Shown here: in pieces, positions 1 through 12,825 of the stretch
Position numbering within the stretch: position 1 is the stretch's first letter
How the letters are laid out: every line of letters starts with the position of its first letter
Assembly: GCA_037892935.1 (NCBI GenBank)
Contig: JAYXKI010000001.1
Span: forward strand, 2,914,001-2,978,000
Length of the DNA: 64,000 nt
Source of the DNA: Phlebopus portentosus
Taxonomy: Eukaryota > Basidiomycota > Agaricomycetes > Boletales > Boletinellaceae
Direction: 5' to 3'
Notes under the pieces: generated by a model
What the model saw: only the letters and a program-made list of their open reading frames with translations
Told to the model about the DNA's origin: nothing
The model's database searches: none
Position numbers and translations under genes: made by a program

Positions 1-1
1 A

Positions 2-2466
2 CCTTCCGGCGTACGTCTGGACGGACCATTTCCGGAGCAGACAAATAGGGTTATCAGGAAGTATCCTGAAAATAAGGATCATTTTCTGCGCGTCACCTTT
101 GTAGAAGAGGACAACTTCAGGTTCAGATTTGATACCCGCACAAATGCACGATCATTCATCGACTCTCACGTGGGAGGCATTTTGCGAAACGGATTGACCA
201 TCGCCGGTCGGCGATTCGAATTCCTCCACTATTCCCAGTCGGCGCTGAAGGATCACGCTGTCTGGTTCATCCTCCCCTTTGACGACGCTTCAACGAAATG
301 TCGTGTTGATGCAAAATCAATCATCGAGAGCTTGGGCACATTCACAGACCTCCAGTTCGACAAGAGGTTGATCTACTGTCCGGCGCGTTATGCTGCACGC
401 ATCTCTCAAGCATTTACGACAACAGACAGCTCCATAAGTATCGATCCCGGTGAAATCATCATCGAGGATGATATCATAGGGGAGACAGGTTCTTGCTTCA
501 CGGATGGCGTCGGAACTGTTTCGCGAGAGTTGGCGGATGAGATGTGGAAACTACTGTGCGCCAAGAAGCGTCGAGGCTTTCGCTCACGAGGTCATCCGCG
601 ACCTCGCGCTTTCCAGATTCGATTTCGGGGATCTAAGGGGATGATAAGCGTTGATCACACACTTCCAGGTCGAGTCCTTGTCCTTCGCCCTTCCATGATT
701 AAATTCGAGGCCGCTGAAAAGGAGATTGAGATCGCTGGTGTCTTCAACAAACCAAGGAAAATGCTTTTGAATCGTCCATTGATTATGCTTCTCGAAGGCC
801 TAGGCGTATCAGGTCATATCTTCCTCGAACTCCAGAAGCAGGCCTTACAGAACATCAAGGACGCCACAGGCTCCTTAGAGACAATATCTACCGTTTTCGA
901 GAATTACGGACTCGGCCAGTCGTTCCGCCTTACATCATGTCTGCAAAAATTGGCCGGACTGCGACCAGGATGGATGCCCTGTGATGCATTCTATAACAAA
1001 GTAACCCGAGTAGCCATCTTCCACATCCTACGTGATCTGAAGCATCGTGCCCGCATACCCGTGCCTGGGTGGACTTTGGTTGGAGTGGCAGATGTTCACT
1101 CATATCTCAAAGAAGGAGAGGTTTTCGTTTGTATCGAGGAGGAGAGGGGGCGCAGGAAGTTTCTTGAAGGTCTGGTATGCATCTCGCGTTCTCCAACAAT
1201 TCATCCCGGCGACGTTCAGGTTGCCCGCGCGATTGGCGCGCCACCACCCGATTCTCCATTTCTAAAGGAAGCCCTGGCAAATTCCCTTGTCTTCGCCACA
1301 AAGGGTGTGTCCAATTTCACTGCATCAAAGTTTGTTTCTGAAAGTGCTCATTGCTTGCAGGCAAAAGATCCCTTCCCTCTTGTCTGGGCGGCGGCGATCT
1401 GGATGGAGATTTGTACAATATCACGGATTATCGAGAACTGCTACCACGTACTGTGTACCCTCCAGCCTCTTATGCAACTGCCGAAAGAAAGGAACTAGAT
1501 CACCCTAGCACTAGGGACGATGTGATAGACTTCATTGTTGATTATATCAATGCCGACGTGAGCGATAAGGCATTTAGGTACTCTAGCAGACAATTACTGA
1601 CTGTGTCACAGAATGTCGGTATAATAGCTACTAACTGGCTCATTATCGCTGATCAGAGCCTTCATGGTATACATGATCCAGACTGCCTGAAGCTCGCTAA
1701 GCTGCACAGCGACGCCGTGGAATACGCAAAAACTGGGAGGGCCGTTCCTATGGACCAAGTTCCTCGTTTACAACATCCCGCCAAGCCAGACTGGGCAGAG
1801 CCAGAGATCGGTGAAAGTTCAGAACTTGGTTCCATCAAATATTACCCGAGTCAGCGAGCTATTGGAAGGCTGTACCGTGAGATCGATTTATCGGAAGCCT
1901 CGGTGGGTTTGATGCTAGAGGATTCCCGCCCAAATCGGCTTTCAGGAATGATGCACAGGCTTTCCTTGCACAGAGATACGCACGAAGATGGCCCAAAGAT
2001 GAGTAATCCGTTGTGGAAAGCCGTGAAGTCCAAGGTAGAGGAGTTTACGGAGGACTTGAGTATCTCAGAGAAGCAATCTCGAAACATTAACGACATATTT
2101 CGGAAGTATTGTCAGGAGTTACAATGGATATGCTCGACGTACACGATCAACAATAGACGACATTCACGACTTACGGAAGCAGAAGTTTTTGTCGGGACGA
2201 TAAAAACGAAGACTCCCCAACGCAGAAGGCGATCCGACTTGATAGGAAAACTCAGGGAACGGACAATGCAGCTAGTGACGGATGTCAAATATGATCTTGT
2301 CGGTGACGACGACATGCCGAAACTGGGTCGTTTGCGATTGGCGTGGGCTGCATGGCAGTTGTCGATTAAGGAGCAAAAGTTTGGCGCAGCGAGTTTCTTC
2401 TGGGTTGCACTCAGCTCGTTATTCGATGCAATCAAATCAATTGAGGAAGAAGATATAGAAGATTGA
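2..2466 (+). CDS. RNA-dependent RNA polymerase, 5' end cut off by window
   Basis: Exons <2..1304, 1361..1557, 1612..2466; about 784 residues visible, with the start lying upstream of the window. It is a cellular eukaryotic RdRP of the QDE-1/RDR type, which makes dsRNA from aberrant or single-stranded RNA for RNA silencing. Visible hallmarks are the SRSPTIHPGDVQ block before the active site and the catalytic GGDLDGD loop just after the first intron, whose three Asp residues bind metal. A KPDW motif follows the catalytic core, as in the family. Intron 1 (56 nt) joins TKG to KRSLPS. Intron 2 (54 nt, 1558-1611) has no stop and is a multiple of three, so a naive translation reads through it; removing it restores the usual INxDxVGIIA run. 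The C-terminal 180 residues are less conserved. The gene is convergent with the next one. No Argonaute or Dicer is visible nearby. Confidence 0.95.
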
Positions 2467-2696
2467 AAGGTCCTGGGGAATCATGAGAGAATACATCCGA
2501 AGGTCTACAAATGTAGAAATAGAACATGTAAATATAACAAACATAACATCTGACTAGCGAAACACTTGAGGAAAGAAGGTATTTTGCATGACAACATTAT
2601 TAGTAGTCAGGGTGAAGTCCGAGTCAATGGAAAGTGTCATTAGAGGGTCATCAAGGAGAAAAAGAAAAAGAAAAGCTAAGAGGAGCCTAAGGAATG

Positions 2697-5243
2697 TTAA
2701 GTAGTAGTTTTCTTGAGCCATCTTTCCCTAAGGCCCAGTTTACGCGTTCTTTCAGCGGCATCATGGAAGCTGGTGGGAGCCTGTTTGGATTTTGCCCGTG
2801 AACCAGAGAGGAAACGCTTCAACCCGGATACAGATTGCGATTTCTCATGGATGGGTTTCTTCGCATCTTCGACAACGATCGCTTTCGCAAGTGGCGATAG
2901 AGATGGCTTTGTTGTTTCGGGTGACTTCGAACGCAGATCAGTGCTGGACTTGGTAGCAGATGGAGATTTGGGTCGGTCTCCAGAGGAGCTCGAGGCGCGC
3001 TTATCTGTAGCTCCGTCAGCGATGTTCACGAGCACCCATCCGTCTGTCTTCGTCGGTGAAGTAGGCGCGTTGGCAGAACGTCGTTTCTCAGTAGATATAG
3101 TAAGTTGTGTTGGTTTGGTAACTGTGCTGATGAGCGCCACTTCACTCTTGCGTGTCGCTTCTGGCGAGTAAGGGCGTACAGGAGAAGCCATTCGCTCGGC
3201 GTCTACGTCTCTCCTTTCAGGTGAGTGTTCTGAAGTAGCATCTCGCCTCTGATCAGTTTCTAGAGACGCAAGCCCTCCTTGGTCCTCTGGAACTTCTGAG
3301 ATCGGGGATGGCTGCCAGGCGCCGGGAAATTTGGGCGTCGACGAACGCTTTGCTGGAGGAACCCCATTCTCTGTACTACCACCATAACCTTCATCCGTTT
3401 CTAAGGAAGAAGGAACACGCTCCGCAGGTATACGTTTACAGGTAAAGTGTTCAGAATCTCTTTCCTCCTCGTCGATGGTAGGACCAGTCCAAGCGATTGG
3501 TATCTCGCATGATTTCGTCGTCGAGCTGGAAAACGCCGAGTCTCGAAAGACTCTAGAACCGAGAAGCGGAGGAGTCAATGAGGCAGCGTCGGATACTACG
3601 CGGTCGGAAACACTCTGCGGAACATCATCTGGCGGCTCGGATGAGTTTCGAAGGTTGAACTGTCTTGACGAACGTTGTGACTCCGAATCAGACTCGCCTA
3701 AAGATGGGCAGAGCCGATGCACGTCACTTGTCGTATCTTCGGGTCGAGGCGGATTCTCTTGCTGAGGAGCCGGACCGGTTTCGTAGAAAAGTTCTCCAGT
3801 CTTTACTCGTGCGCGCTCCTCCCGTCCTCCGTATGCATTTGACGTGGGATCGCTGCCAGTTGACAAGCGAGGAAAATCTTTGGGAGAAGGAGATCGAGCG
3901 TCATTGCGGGTCGGTTCAGTAACAAAGTTACGCTGTTGGTTCGCGGTCCCGATTCCCGTCATGTCGACACTTCCAATCGGGCTCAGGTTCTGCCTCCGAA
4001 GCGGAAACTCCTCCTCAGACCGACTGAAAGGAGGCTGTCCGAACGGACGTGATCGCAAAGTTTTGGGGGAACTCTTCTTGCGTAATACGGAGGATGATCG
4101 TGGCATTCCGGGTGCATTTGGTTCCGTCGCCGAGCGAGCATGTCCCAGTGTATTATGGAACGACCCTTGGGAAGAGCCACCTAAGGAACCGCCTTTACCA
4201 TGCAACGTATCCGCCGAATAGTTGTTCCCTTGCGATGAAGACGACCAGACTGGAGTAAGCGCATTCTTTAAGCTATTCGGAGTCGGACCACGAGGGAGAT
4301 CAATATTCGAGTTGCTCGGAACGGCATCAGAGGATGGCTCCATAGGAGAACCAGAGAATATCCACAAGTCCTTTACTCGGGAATGACTTCCGGTCAATGA
4401 TATTGACGTGAGAAGTGTGAATGCATAGCGGTCCAGTGCGTTGAGCAAGGCCAGAATATGTTGCATGCTGTCGATGGCGAATGTGTCTTCTTGGAACCCT
4501 GGAATCATTTGCGATTATTAGCCCCTAAGTTGACAGAAAATGTAAAACGAGCTCAAATCTTACATCCATATCCTTTGAGGCGAAACTCCCAGACACCGTT
4601 CGACACCGTTTTTTCGCCGGTCACCCCACGTGGCCATGCATTGCGAGCGGCCGCTAAGATTGCAGGAGTAGAATTCAAAGGAGGATTGATGACACGCAAC
4701 ACTTTTGAAGAAGGGAAGGATAAGGCAAAAGGCGTACGGGCCGCCTCGTGGGCAGAAAGAGCGGCCGGTCTGGAAAACGCGATGCAGACACGCTCTGAAG
4801 AATAAGGTATGATGAGCCTGGAAGAACCTGGAAGGCGAGAATACGCATTACGAACCGGACTGTTCTCTTCCGTAATCGATCGTAGATAGGAATCTGTACC
4901 CGTGCTGGAATATGATAGCAAGGATCTGAACAAAGAGTTTCTCTGAATTTGGATTTTTGCGCTGTGCCCAAGGTTTTCCTTCCAAGGTATACTCAACCAG
5001 GTTGACACTGGGCTCCTCGCGGATGGTTCGAAGTAGGCTCTGAGATTCGAGCGCAAATCTGAGAGAAGAGAGGAGCTGTTGAGAGAATGAAGAGAGTCGA
5101 ACTGAGCTAGTGCCAGCTATCGAGAGCAGGGCAAAGGTGGAAGGGACATGGCTATCACGAGCGAACTCTGGTCTTGGAATGAAGCCAGAATCAGGAGGAG
5201 AGACTGTCAAGACTGAGTTGTTGTTGGGGTTTGCCTGCAGCAT
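2697..5243 (-). CDS. Ser/Pro-rich protein of unknown function
   Basis: Exons (5' to 3') 5243..4993, 4925..4564, 4498..2697; 804 residues. I do not recognise the family. The first ~270 residues look folded: hydrophobic helical segments around TFALLSIAG and HILALLNALDRYAFTLLTSI, with a GVWEFRLKGYGW motif across the second intron. The remaining ~530 residues are low complexity, rich in Ser, Pro, Thr and charged residues, with many SP/TP sites suggestive of phosphorylation (inference). A short ordered-looking VLVNIADG motif sits near residue 690, and the basic C-terminus ends RERWLKKTTT. The start at 5243 is the first ATG of the open frame and gives an uninterrupted exon 1. Introns are 67 and 65 nt, with donors GTATAC and GTAAGA. 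It could be a regulatory or scaffold protein, but this is not shown. Confidence 0.8.
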
Positions 5244-5596
5244 TTACGCGCAGACTGGCGAGGATGGAAGCGAGAGAGAGAGAGAGAGGTGGTGTTCGTT
5301 CGGCTCCAAAGGGACGACGCTCGTGCTCGATGGACGCATAAGTAATAATAATATAATTAAGAGAAGCGAAGCGCGTGTGTGTTATGATATAATGTTACAT
5401 AATCAAATGATTACATGATCTTAGTTACACACAATGGGCCTCACGCTCAAGGCTACCGACCGAAAGGTCATCGAAATGGCATCCTTTCCGTCGGCTTACA
5501 CCTCTCTTCTCCTCCACTCCCTCTGCCACGCATCATCTCTTCTCTCCCCTTCGCCACCATTTTCCCTCGTCTCTTCCTCTCCCTCTCCCGTATCCA
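5244..5596. promoter_or_regulatory. Divergent intergenic region with GA tract and CT-rich leader
   Basis: This spacer separates two divergently transcribed genes. It holds a (GA)n microsatellite at about 5272-5288. On the plus strand just before the ITC1 start, at about 5500-5596, it has a strongly CT-rich stretch, as is common in fungal promoters and 5' leaders. An AT-rich segment lies at 5340-5415. No clear TATA box was identified. Function is inferred from position only. Confidence 0.5.
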
Positions 5597-8500
5597 ATGC
5601 CCAGCTGCAGAAGGAAACACGTCCTTCTAACAGAACCCTCTTCCGAGCTCCTCGATGCTGCTAAAAATGGTCTCAATAAAGAAGTCTATCTCCTCGCTCA
5701 GACCGGCGAGATTTTCGACTCCTACGAGTGCGTCTTTCACATGCCCTGTATCCACATAATACGCGTATCTGACGCGCTTTTTCCTACTCAGCGCCTATGC
5801 AGCTCGTATGAGCTTCTACAAGCTCAAGCAATTCCAGTGTGACGTTACTGGAAAGAGTGGTCTGGACTATTTTCAGGCACTTGAAAGCGAGCAGCAGGAG
5901 GCCCGTACTCTTCACACCCGGTTCCCAGAACCTCTCAAAGCAGCTGTTCTCAGTGCAGTCCAATGGCGTAAGTCCGCGCGTAAGCCACTTCTGTCGCCAC
6001 TTTCCTGACCTAGCCACATTTTAGAGGTCATGGGTAGACTGGATCATCTGGTCGAGGCGGTGCACGATCGTTTCAAGGACAGATATTTTGCTGGTGAAAG
6101 TCCGTCACCTTCCGTGCTCTTCGTCGACTTGAGATGCAGTGCTCATTGATTCCCAGAAATATACGTAGATGTTGAAGGCAATAGATATGCTGCCCGTATC
6201 ATCAAAGTCTTTCCTCCAAGAACCTCATCCACACTCAAACGCAAACGAACTCCATCTGATGGTAGCGACTACTCCGGATACTCCAGCACTCCTGAAAGCA
6301 CTTCAACAGGCTCGTCGACTCCTGAGCCCCGTCAACTGCACGCTATTGGCGGAGACTTGAACATATCTCTTGAAGAAAGCATTGCTCGTGACGATCCTGC
6401 CAGCTACATCTACAGAGTCCAGCTATTGGAAGAGGAAGCACCTCAAGATAGCGAAGAGCATCCCTCCGTTTCTGCGGTTAACAGAAGAGAAAGTGGCAGA
6501 GTCAAGGAAAAAGGGCGAGCCAATGCAAACGGTCACAGTGACACGGAGAATGGAGCTAAATGGGCTGGAAGTCTCATGGACGTTCCATGCGAGCTCATGT
6601 CGTACGTCGTTTCTCTCCGTGCTCTGTCTGTGCATGGCTGAAGACGTGAACTAGACGTGACAGGCTTGTCTTCTCGAAGTCGCTTCTGCGTCGTTTCCTC
6701 CGGGAGTGCTTGGATAGAGACTCGTCTCTCGCCTCTCCCTGGGCTGTCAAACCAGTTATAGCTCAAAGACTTGGTATACCGACTGAAATGCCTGAGCACA
6801 TCAAAGCAGGAGTCGAAAAGGTCCGAAAAGACGAAATTGATAAACGCAAGAAAGTCTGGGAAGAAAAAGAGGCTCAAGCGGAGAGAGAGGGTAGACTCAC
6901 GAAGAAGATGATTCGAGAGCGAGAACGCGAGGCAAAAGGTCAGTTTCGTCATAATGTAGCCCTACCTCAGATCCTAAGGCATTTCCAGCCATCGCTAAAG
7001 CTGAAGAAGCCGCACAACGGCAACGTGAACACGAGCTGAAAGCGGTCGAAGCAGCGCGTGCTAAAGCAAAAAAACGTGCGGCTGACCAAGTAGCCAAGGA
7101 AGAAGCAGAACGACTTGCTATTGAGAAAGCGAAACTAAAGAAGAAAGCGATCAGGTATCCGACAGAGGATCTTGACGTCCGAATTACTGATCGAGATAAG
7201 AAGGCTGGCATGCAAGTAAGAAGGCCGGTTCCTAGCAGAGGTCCTGATAAAGTCCCCTTCAACGATACAGAAGGTGCATTCGAAGGCTTCTTGCAAGTTT
7301 GGAATTTCCTGATATGCTTCGGGTATGCCCCTCACCTGATCCTACCTGTGATGGAATTAACTCGTCCTATTAAGGCAACCTCTACACTTGTCGTTCTTCA
7401 CTCTCGATGACTTTGAGCATGCCTTGCGTCACACGCTGCTTGAGCCGCGTTGCAGTCTTCTGGCTGAGGTTCACACTGCCTTGATTCACTGCTTGCGAAC
7501 ACTATCTAATGGGCGAAATGCATATTTCGAGTCCTTGCATGAGTCGAAGAAGGGAAAATCAGATGTTTTGGAGAACCAGCCTAATGTTGATCAGCTCCAG
7601 GACATATGCCGTGAAAGAGCCACTATGTACCATTATATCGTACATTCCAATCGCCGTCTTTTGCATGCCAGTGGCCGAGCAGGTTGGGAAGAAGCTGTGA
7701 TTGGTTGCGTCATAGAAGTACGTTTTTGAGACATTTACCGTCCTCGGCTAATGATCGAACCTTCATTAGTATGCTACTGTGACTTCTTTTCCAAAATTGC
7801 GATCTATCTTGAATATGCTCTTTTTCGACTGGATCGACACCTCAGGCAAGCCTATGGCTTCCCTTTCCCCCGACACAATGTCTCCATCATCTTCCGAACT
7901 TCAATTCGCTCCAACGCGAGCCCCTATCACTGAGCGATACCTACTTTTATCTGCAGAGGACAGGATAAGCATTTTGCAGTTCCTCTGCGACTTAGCAGTC
8001 TCAACCAAGCAGATCCATCACCACCTTGATTCTTGCGAGGAGCAGTTGACCACGTACCGTAAAGAGAAAATAGAACTTAATAGACAAAAGAAGCATCTGT
8101 GAGCAGAATCTGTATCCTGCCTCCATTACTTACTGACTTTGGTTAATAGCTTGGAAGCGATGAACACGTTAGTCGCTGAGAACAAGGAAGATGATGCGGA
8201 GGAATTGGTTATTGCGGAGACCAGCGACGTCGATTCCGAAGCTATAGCTGCGTCGGAGGATGCATCTGAAAGTGGTTCAACCACTGGTCGACGTGCTACC
8301 TCAGCGCAGCGCCAACTCGCACTACGACTAAAGGCGCAACAAGGACAGATGCTTGCAAAGCAACGAGAGCATGCCCGGCAAAAACTGACTCATCAGAAGC
8401 AAGCGCTAGCAGAGCACCGACGGCTGGATGAGGAAGTCGGCAAATTGGAACGGCGATTGGAAGGTATCGAGCGAGACTTCAGAAAAGCGCTCGGTGTTGT

Positions 8501-9102
8501 CAGGATGAAACCCATCGGCAAAGATAGGTTCTATAATCGCATTTGGTGGTTCGATGGTTGCGGCACTTCTTCATTAATGGGAAGCGGAGGTTCTGTGCAA
8601 TATGCCACTGGTCGGCTGTTTATTCAGGGTCCCAGCCAGTTCGATCAAGAGATCTTGGATAGAAGGACCGAGGATGACATTGTCGAGAGACGTTTAGAGG
8701 AAGAAGGAGAGGAAGGAATGCTTGGTCCAGGAGACTGGGCTTGTTATAGCGAGATTGAGGAGGTCCGTTCTTTCACTCAGTTCTGACAATTTGTTCACGG
8801 TACTGACAATTACCCAGATGGACCAGTTCGTTGCCTGGCTGAACCCGAAGGGGGCTAGGGAGCTTGCTTTAAAGAACGCACTAGCTAAATGGTGGGATCT
8901 CTTAGGTGCCGGGGTGCGAAAACGCTGCGCGGTAAGATGAACTCTGTGAGAACAAGACTAACGGACTGATATATATGATCAGGATCTTGCTATGAATGCA
9001 AGGATGCCAGAAGCTAGACGAAGCCAAAGAGGAAAGAACGCTAATTCAGACATTTCTCGCGAATCTTATATGTTGTGGACGAATCGTAAAGCCGTTGATT
9101 AG
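5597..9102 (+). CDS. ITC1: ITC1/ACF1-type ISWI chromatin remodelling subunit (WAC-DDT-WHIM)
   Basis: Eleven exons: 5597..5727, 5792..5967, 6025..6093, 6157..6601, 6655..6938, 6989..7322, 7375..7717, 7770..8098, 8150..8762, 8818..8931, 8983..9102; 985 residues. The N-terminus is a WAC domain (residues ~1-130, MPSCRRK start, ARMSFYKLKQFQCDVTGKSGLDYF) that binds DNA. A charged coiled coil covers about 310-430. A DDT domain follows at ~455-530 (FEGFLQVWNFLICFG, intron, HLSFFTLDDFEHAL), then WHIM-type blocks ending at RFYNRIWWFDG near residue 830. This order matches the non-catalytic partner of Isw2-class ATPases, which positions nucleosomes near promoters. The start was chosen because it begins exactly where WAC domains begin. 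The Itc1 name is by architecture; the basidiomycete orthologue may also resemble ACF1/WSTF. Confidence 0.93.
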
Positions 9103-9358
9103 TATAGATAGATGCTAGCGTATGACTGTGAGATTAATGTGGACCTCCTGTTCTCCGTTTCCTCCCCTCGTTAAAATCCCATTATATTTATATTTATATT
9201 TTATTTGGATGAACCGAATAGATGTGATGCAAAAGGAAATTGCTAGAAAGTAAAGGATCGACGATATTCGAGGTAAAGTTCGGACCTTGGCTCAGAATAA
9301 TACGATAAGATATGGGTCCCTTTTAAACCTCGAGACTGGCCTCTTTTCTCATCCCACC

Positions 9359-11804
9359 ATGCCCGCCGGTTCATACCAACGTGCAAGCCAGCCCATTGCG
9401 ACAGGCTCCAGCTTCACGCCTTCCTCATGGTCTAGCTCTCTAGGTGTCTCCGAAGCGTTAGCTTCTTACAGACGGTCTCAGTATATTATCACTGCTCAGA
9501 ACGTCGCTTCGTCGGCCGATACAGACTCGAGGCCAGGGCCCTTAGATGAAGAGGAAGTTATCAACGAAGAAGAGGGAACACCGCCGTCAGTTGCTGAGGA
9601 GGAGCTGCCAACACCCGTTCCTCAGGATGAGGGCGAGTTGGAATGGGACAATGTGCTTGAGAGCTCAGAATCGCACACTCCTGTTCAGACCACTATTCTA
9701 AGTAGTGGTCCTCGACATGGTGGACTAGCTTTGCCTCCGGGAATTGGTCGTTTACCTTCTCAAATCCACCTGGAGCCACTACCGCACACGGGTGCAACGC
9801 AGCGGACTCCTCTTCTTCGCAAGACTACTTCGAGATTATCTGCTCGAGCTCAGCACCTTCAAGCTCCGGGTATTGGTGATGCTGAATTTAATGCATCTCA
9901 GGGGAGTACAAGTTATACGTTACTAGCTCCTCCGGATGCCGTACAAGATCCAAAAACGCGTCTCACGCGGAAGACATCTTCTGCCTCAGCGAGTAGTGAG
10001 AAAATCATTCCGGCCGGCAGGAGTACATTCGGTCAAACAGTATGCACCAGTTTTCCCCATGTTGTGTTTCAGCCGTCGAACTGATCATCGATACCTCGAA
10101 GCTCTTCAATTCTATTGCCATCTTATTGGGATTCGGAATGCTAGCAGAGCCCCTTGCCTTCGCTCTGTCTGGTTGGGTAACAGGCTCGGTCTTGATTATT
10201 TTCTATGGAATCATTACGTGTCACACGTAAGTGCTGTCTATCGATCTGATCCCTCCCCAGCTTCTGATAAGTTTGTATCGCCTTTCAGAGCGAAGATCCT
10301 GGCCCAAATCATGGCAGATGACCCTCAGATACGAACATACGCGGATATCGGGAACAAAGCATTCGGGCCGCGTTCGCGATTCCTCGTTTCTTCTCTCTTT
10401 TGTCTTGAGTTATTCACTGTTGGGTGAGTACCCTATTTCTCGTTTTGTCAAAGTCTGAGCTTCGCTGAACGTCATTGTTGTAGCGTGGTACTAGTAACTC
10501 TGTTTGCGGATTCGCTACACTCCGTCATGCCGACCTATTCTCCAGAAGCGTACAAGTTGATGGGACTCGTTGTGTATGGCTTTTCTTCTGGTTGTTGAAT
10601 ACGTAGCTCACTCGGCACCTTGACAGACTTGTCCCGTCTGTATTTTTCCCTCTTTCTGTGCTTTCGTATACCTCCATCCTCGGCATTTTGAGCACCCTGC
10701 TCATCATTACCGTTCTATTCATCGATGGATTGTCGAAGCGCCATGGACCGGGAAGTCTCTGGGATCCTGCGACCACTAGTCTTAGCATTGCGAGTTGGGG
10801 CAAACTTGGAGTGGCCTTCGGACTCTTCATGGCAGGGGTAATTGAATTACAGTAATTCGATTGAGAATTTATTTGCTTATTTTGAACTACAGTTTTCCGG
10901 TCACGCTGTTCTGCCTTCCCTCGCCAGAGATATGCAAAACCCAAAAGATTTTGATAAGATGATTAATTTGGCTTTTGTAAGTCCTCTGATCTCGTTTCTT
11001 GGTTGACAGTTTTTATTAACCATCACTTGGCAGATCGCAGCTACCATAATATATGCACTCATCGGAGGTTGCGGTTATCTCATGTCTGTATCTCGTTTCT
11101 TCCCGTATCCTAGTTTTCCGAGGCTGACTGCTCCTTTTCAAGGTTCGGTAACTCTGTCAGCGATGAGGTATATTGGAGGTGTTATTAGTGAAATGCCCGG
11201 TACTCATTCCGATCATTAGGTTAGCAAGGATTTACTGGCAACGCCAGGCTATAATGCGTTCATAAACAAGTTGGCTGTGTGGTCCTTAGTCGTAATGCCG
11301 CTGTGAGAGCCGGAGTTGCTTTTGTTGTTCATCACCATACTGAATAAATTTTGCCAGGACGAAATTCGCATTATCTACTCGTCCAGTAAGTACACATTCA
11401 GCTAGCTTTGCTCGAACACTGACAAATGTACGCCTACACAGGTTGTCATTACACTAGAAATCATGCTTGGACTTGAGCCGAACTCGCAACCTCAGATGCA
11501 TGTTTCTCAGGTACCAGGAGGAACCTCAACGCAGGCGAAGCAATCCAAGTTTACGAAAGGACTTCTCATTTTCTTGGAGCGCACTGCCTTTACATGCCTG
11601 GCGGTAGCCGTATCGATTTTCTTCCCCGAGTTTAGTTCTGTGATGGCGTTCGTTGGAGCATTCTGGGCGTTTTTACTCTGCGTGATTGGACCAGTGTCGG
11701 CGAAAATTGTATTAGAACGAAAATGTGGCTGGAAGGACGTGGCTTTACTTCTGATTGCCATAGTTATGGCTCTCTGGGGAACCATCGCAGCCTTCATAGC
11801 TTAA
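9359..11804 (+). CDS. Vacuolar-type amino acid transporter (AVT1-like, AAAP family)
   Basis: Eleven exons: 9359..10039, 10102..10226, 10289..10423, 10484..10573, 10627..10837, 10893..10976, 11034..11083, 11143..11167, 11220..11302, 11358..11385, 11442..11804; 624 residues. The first ~225 residues are a polar acidic Ser/Pro-rich cytosolic tail. It is followed by about ten or eleven membrane segments starting at the family signature FNSIAILLGFGMLAEP, with later blocks GHAVLPSLARDM and GYLMFGNSVSDE. This fits Avt1-type H+-coupled exchangers that load neutral amino acids into vacuoles; the substrate is inferred from the family. The ATG at 9359 has a good context (CACCATGC) and lies downstream of non-ATG open frame. 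Two very short exons (25 and 28 nt) are needed to keep the frame. The 3' end faces eIF3k. Confidence 0.93.
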
Positions 11805-11925
11805 AGGTATAGGAGTTTGTTACGGCACTCATGATTTACCTAGGTAAAGTAGGAACAGTCTATTTCACGCATCCGCATACCTCCGCAAGCTACACTGTAA
11901 AATACATATAGACAATACAATGGTA

Positions 11926-12825
11926 TCATGCATCTTTTGCGGAATGCGCGATGATTTTGGACAACTCTATTGAATGGATGAATCTCAATATTCTCAGGCC
12001 ACTATTTGGTAGCGACTCACGGGAGAGCTGAATATTTTCTCGAATAACAGTACCTTCAACCTGGTTATCTGGGTTTGGTGGAATCGTAACAATTGAACCG
12101 TCAACACCCCACCCCAGACCTGATATATATTCTACCAAGTCCTCGCCTATAATGAGTAGGGTAAGATCACAATCGAATTTACCGCAAGTATTCATGCCCT
12201 CACCGCTCAGGTCCAAGTAAGTGCCAAGTCTCTCGACATTAATCCTCTTAAATGTGGCCTTGACTGCTTTTACCGCCACCTGTCGTATACTATCCTCGAA
12301 TCCAGCGCATTCGACTGTATAATTTTCCCTGAGGTTTTGCAAATCGTCGGATCTGTACAACGCCCAGAATGCTGGAAACCGACATTGAAGTAGGCGCTCG
12401 TGCAGGGAAGTGAGCGTTGGGAGGAGCTCGGGGAGGGGGTCCGGTTCGTCAAGGTTTGAAGCGATGGGCCGTTCGCCGAGGAGTGCGATGCAGAGGTTGA
12501 AGTCGGGGAAGGGCACGGCTGTCAGCGACTTTATGAGAACGTTGATGACGACATCAGGGTTGTATAACGCAGGGTTAAATTGGTATCTAGACAAGTCTGT
12601 TGTCATCATAGCATGCAGATAGAGAGAGGAGAGAACTTGCAGCTTGAGAATAGCGAGGTTTGCGAGGCAGTCATACTCATTCGTTCGAATTTGATGGTAG
12701 AGATAATCCTCGAGGATGGATACGTTTGAAGGGTTGTACCTGTCTACGCCAGAGACAAGATTCTCGATGAGCTCCGGCCGAGTCGAAGGAGTGATCCATT
12801 CCGCTGTTGTATTTCCCGCCGACAT
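11926..12825 (-). CDS. Translation initiation factor eIF3 subunit K
   Basis: Exons 12825..12641, 12586..12204, 12146..12021, 11966..11926; 244 residues, the usual size for eIF3k. The protein starts MSAGNTTAEW and then shows the family run SGVDRYNPSNVSILEDYL, LANLAILKLYQFNP and PPNPDNQ, ending QLSKIIAHS. It is a peripheral subunit of eIF3, which organises the 43S pre-initiation complex. All three introns (54, 57 and 54 nt) are multiples of three with no stop, so an unspliced reading frame stays open through the gene; they are removed here because each one interrupts a conserved block. Intron 1 (12640-12587) begins GCAAGT, making it a GC-AG intron. An in-frame ATG at 12930 could add 35 residues, but these do not look like the family. 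Confidence 0.94.
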   Translation of the reverse strand: MSAGNTTAEWITPSTRPELIENLVSGVDRYNPSNVSILEDYLYHQIRTNEYDCLANLAILKLQVLSSLYLHAMMTTDLSRYQFNPALYNPDVVINVLIKSLTAVPFPDFNLCIALLGERPIASNLDEPDPLPELLPTLTSLHERLLQCRFPAFWALYRSDDLQNLRENYTVECAGFEDSIRQVAVKAVKATFKRINVERLGTYLDLSGEGMNTCGKFDCDLTLLIIGEDLVEYISGLGWGVDGSIVTIPPNPDNQVEGTVIRENIQLSRESLPNSGLRILRFIHSIELSKIIAHSAKDA

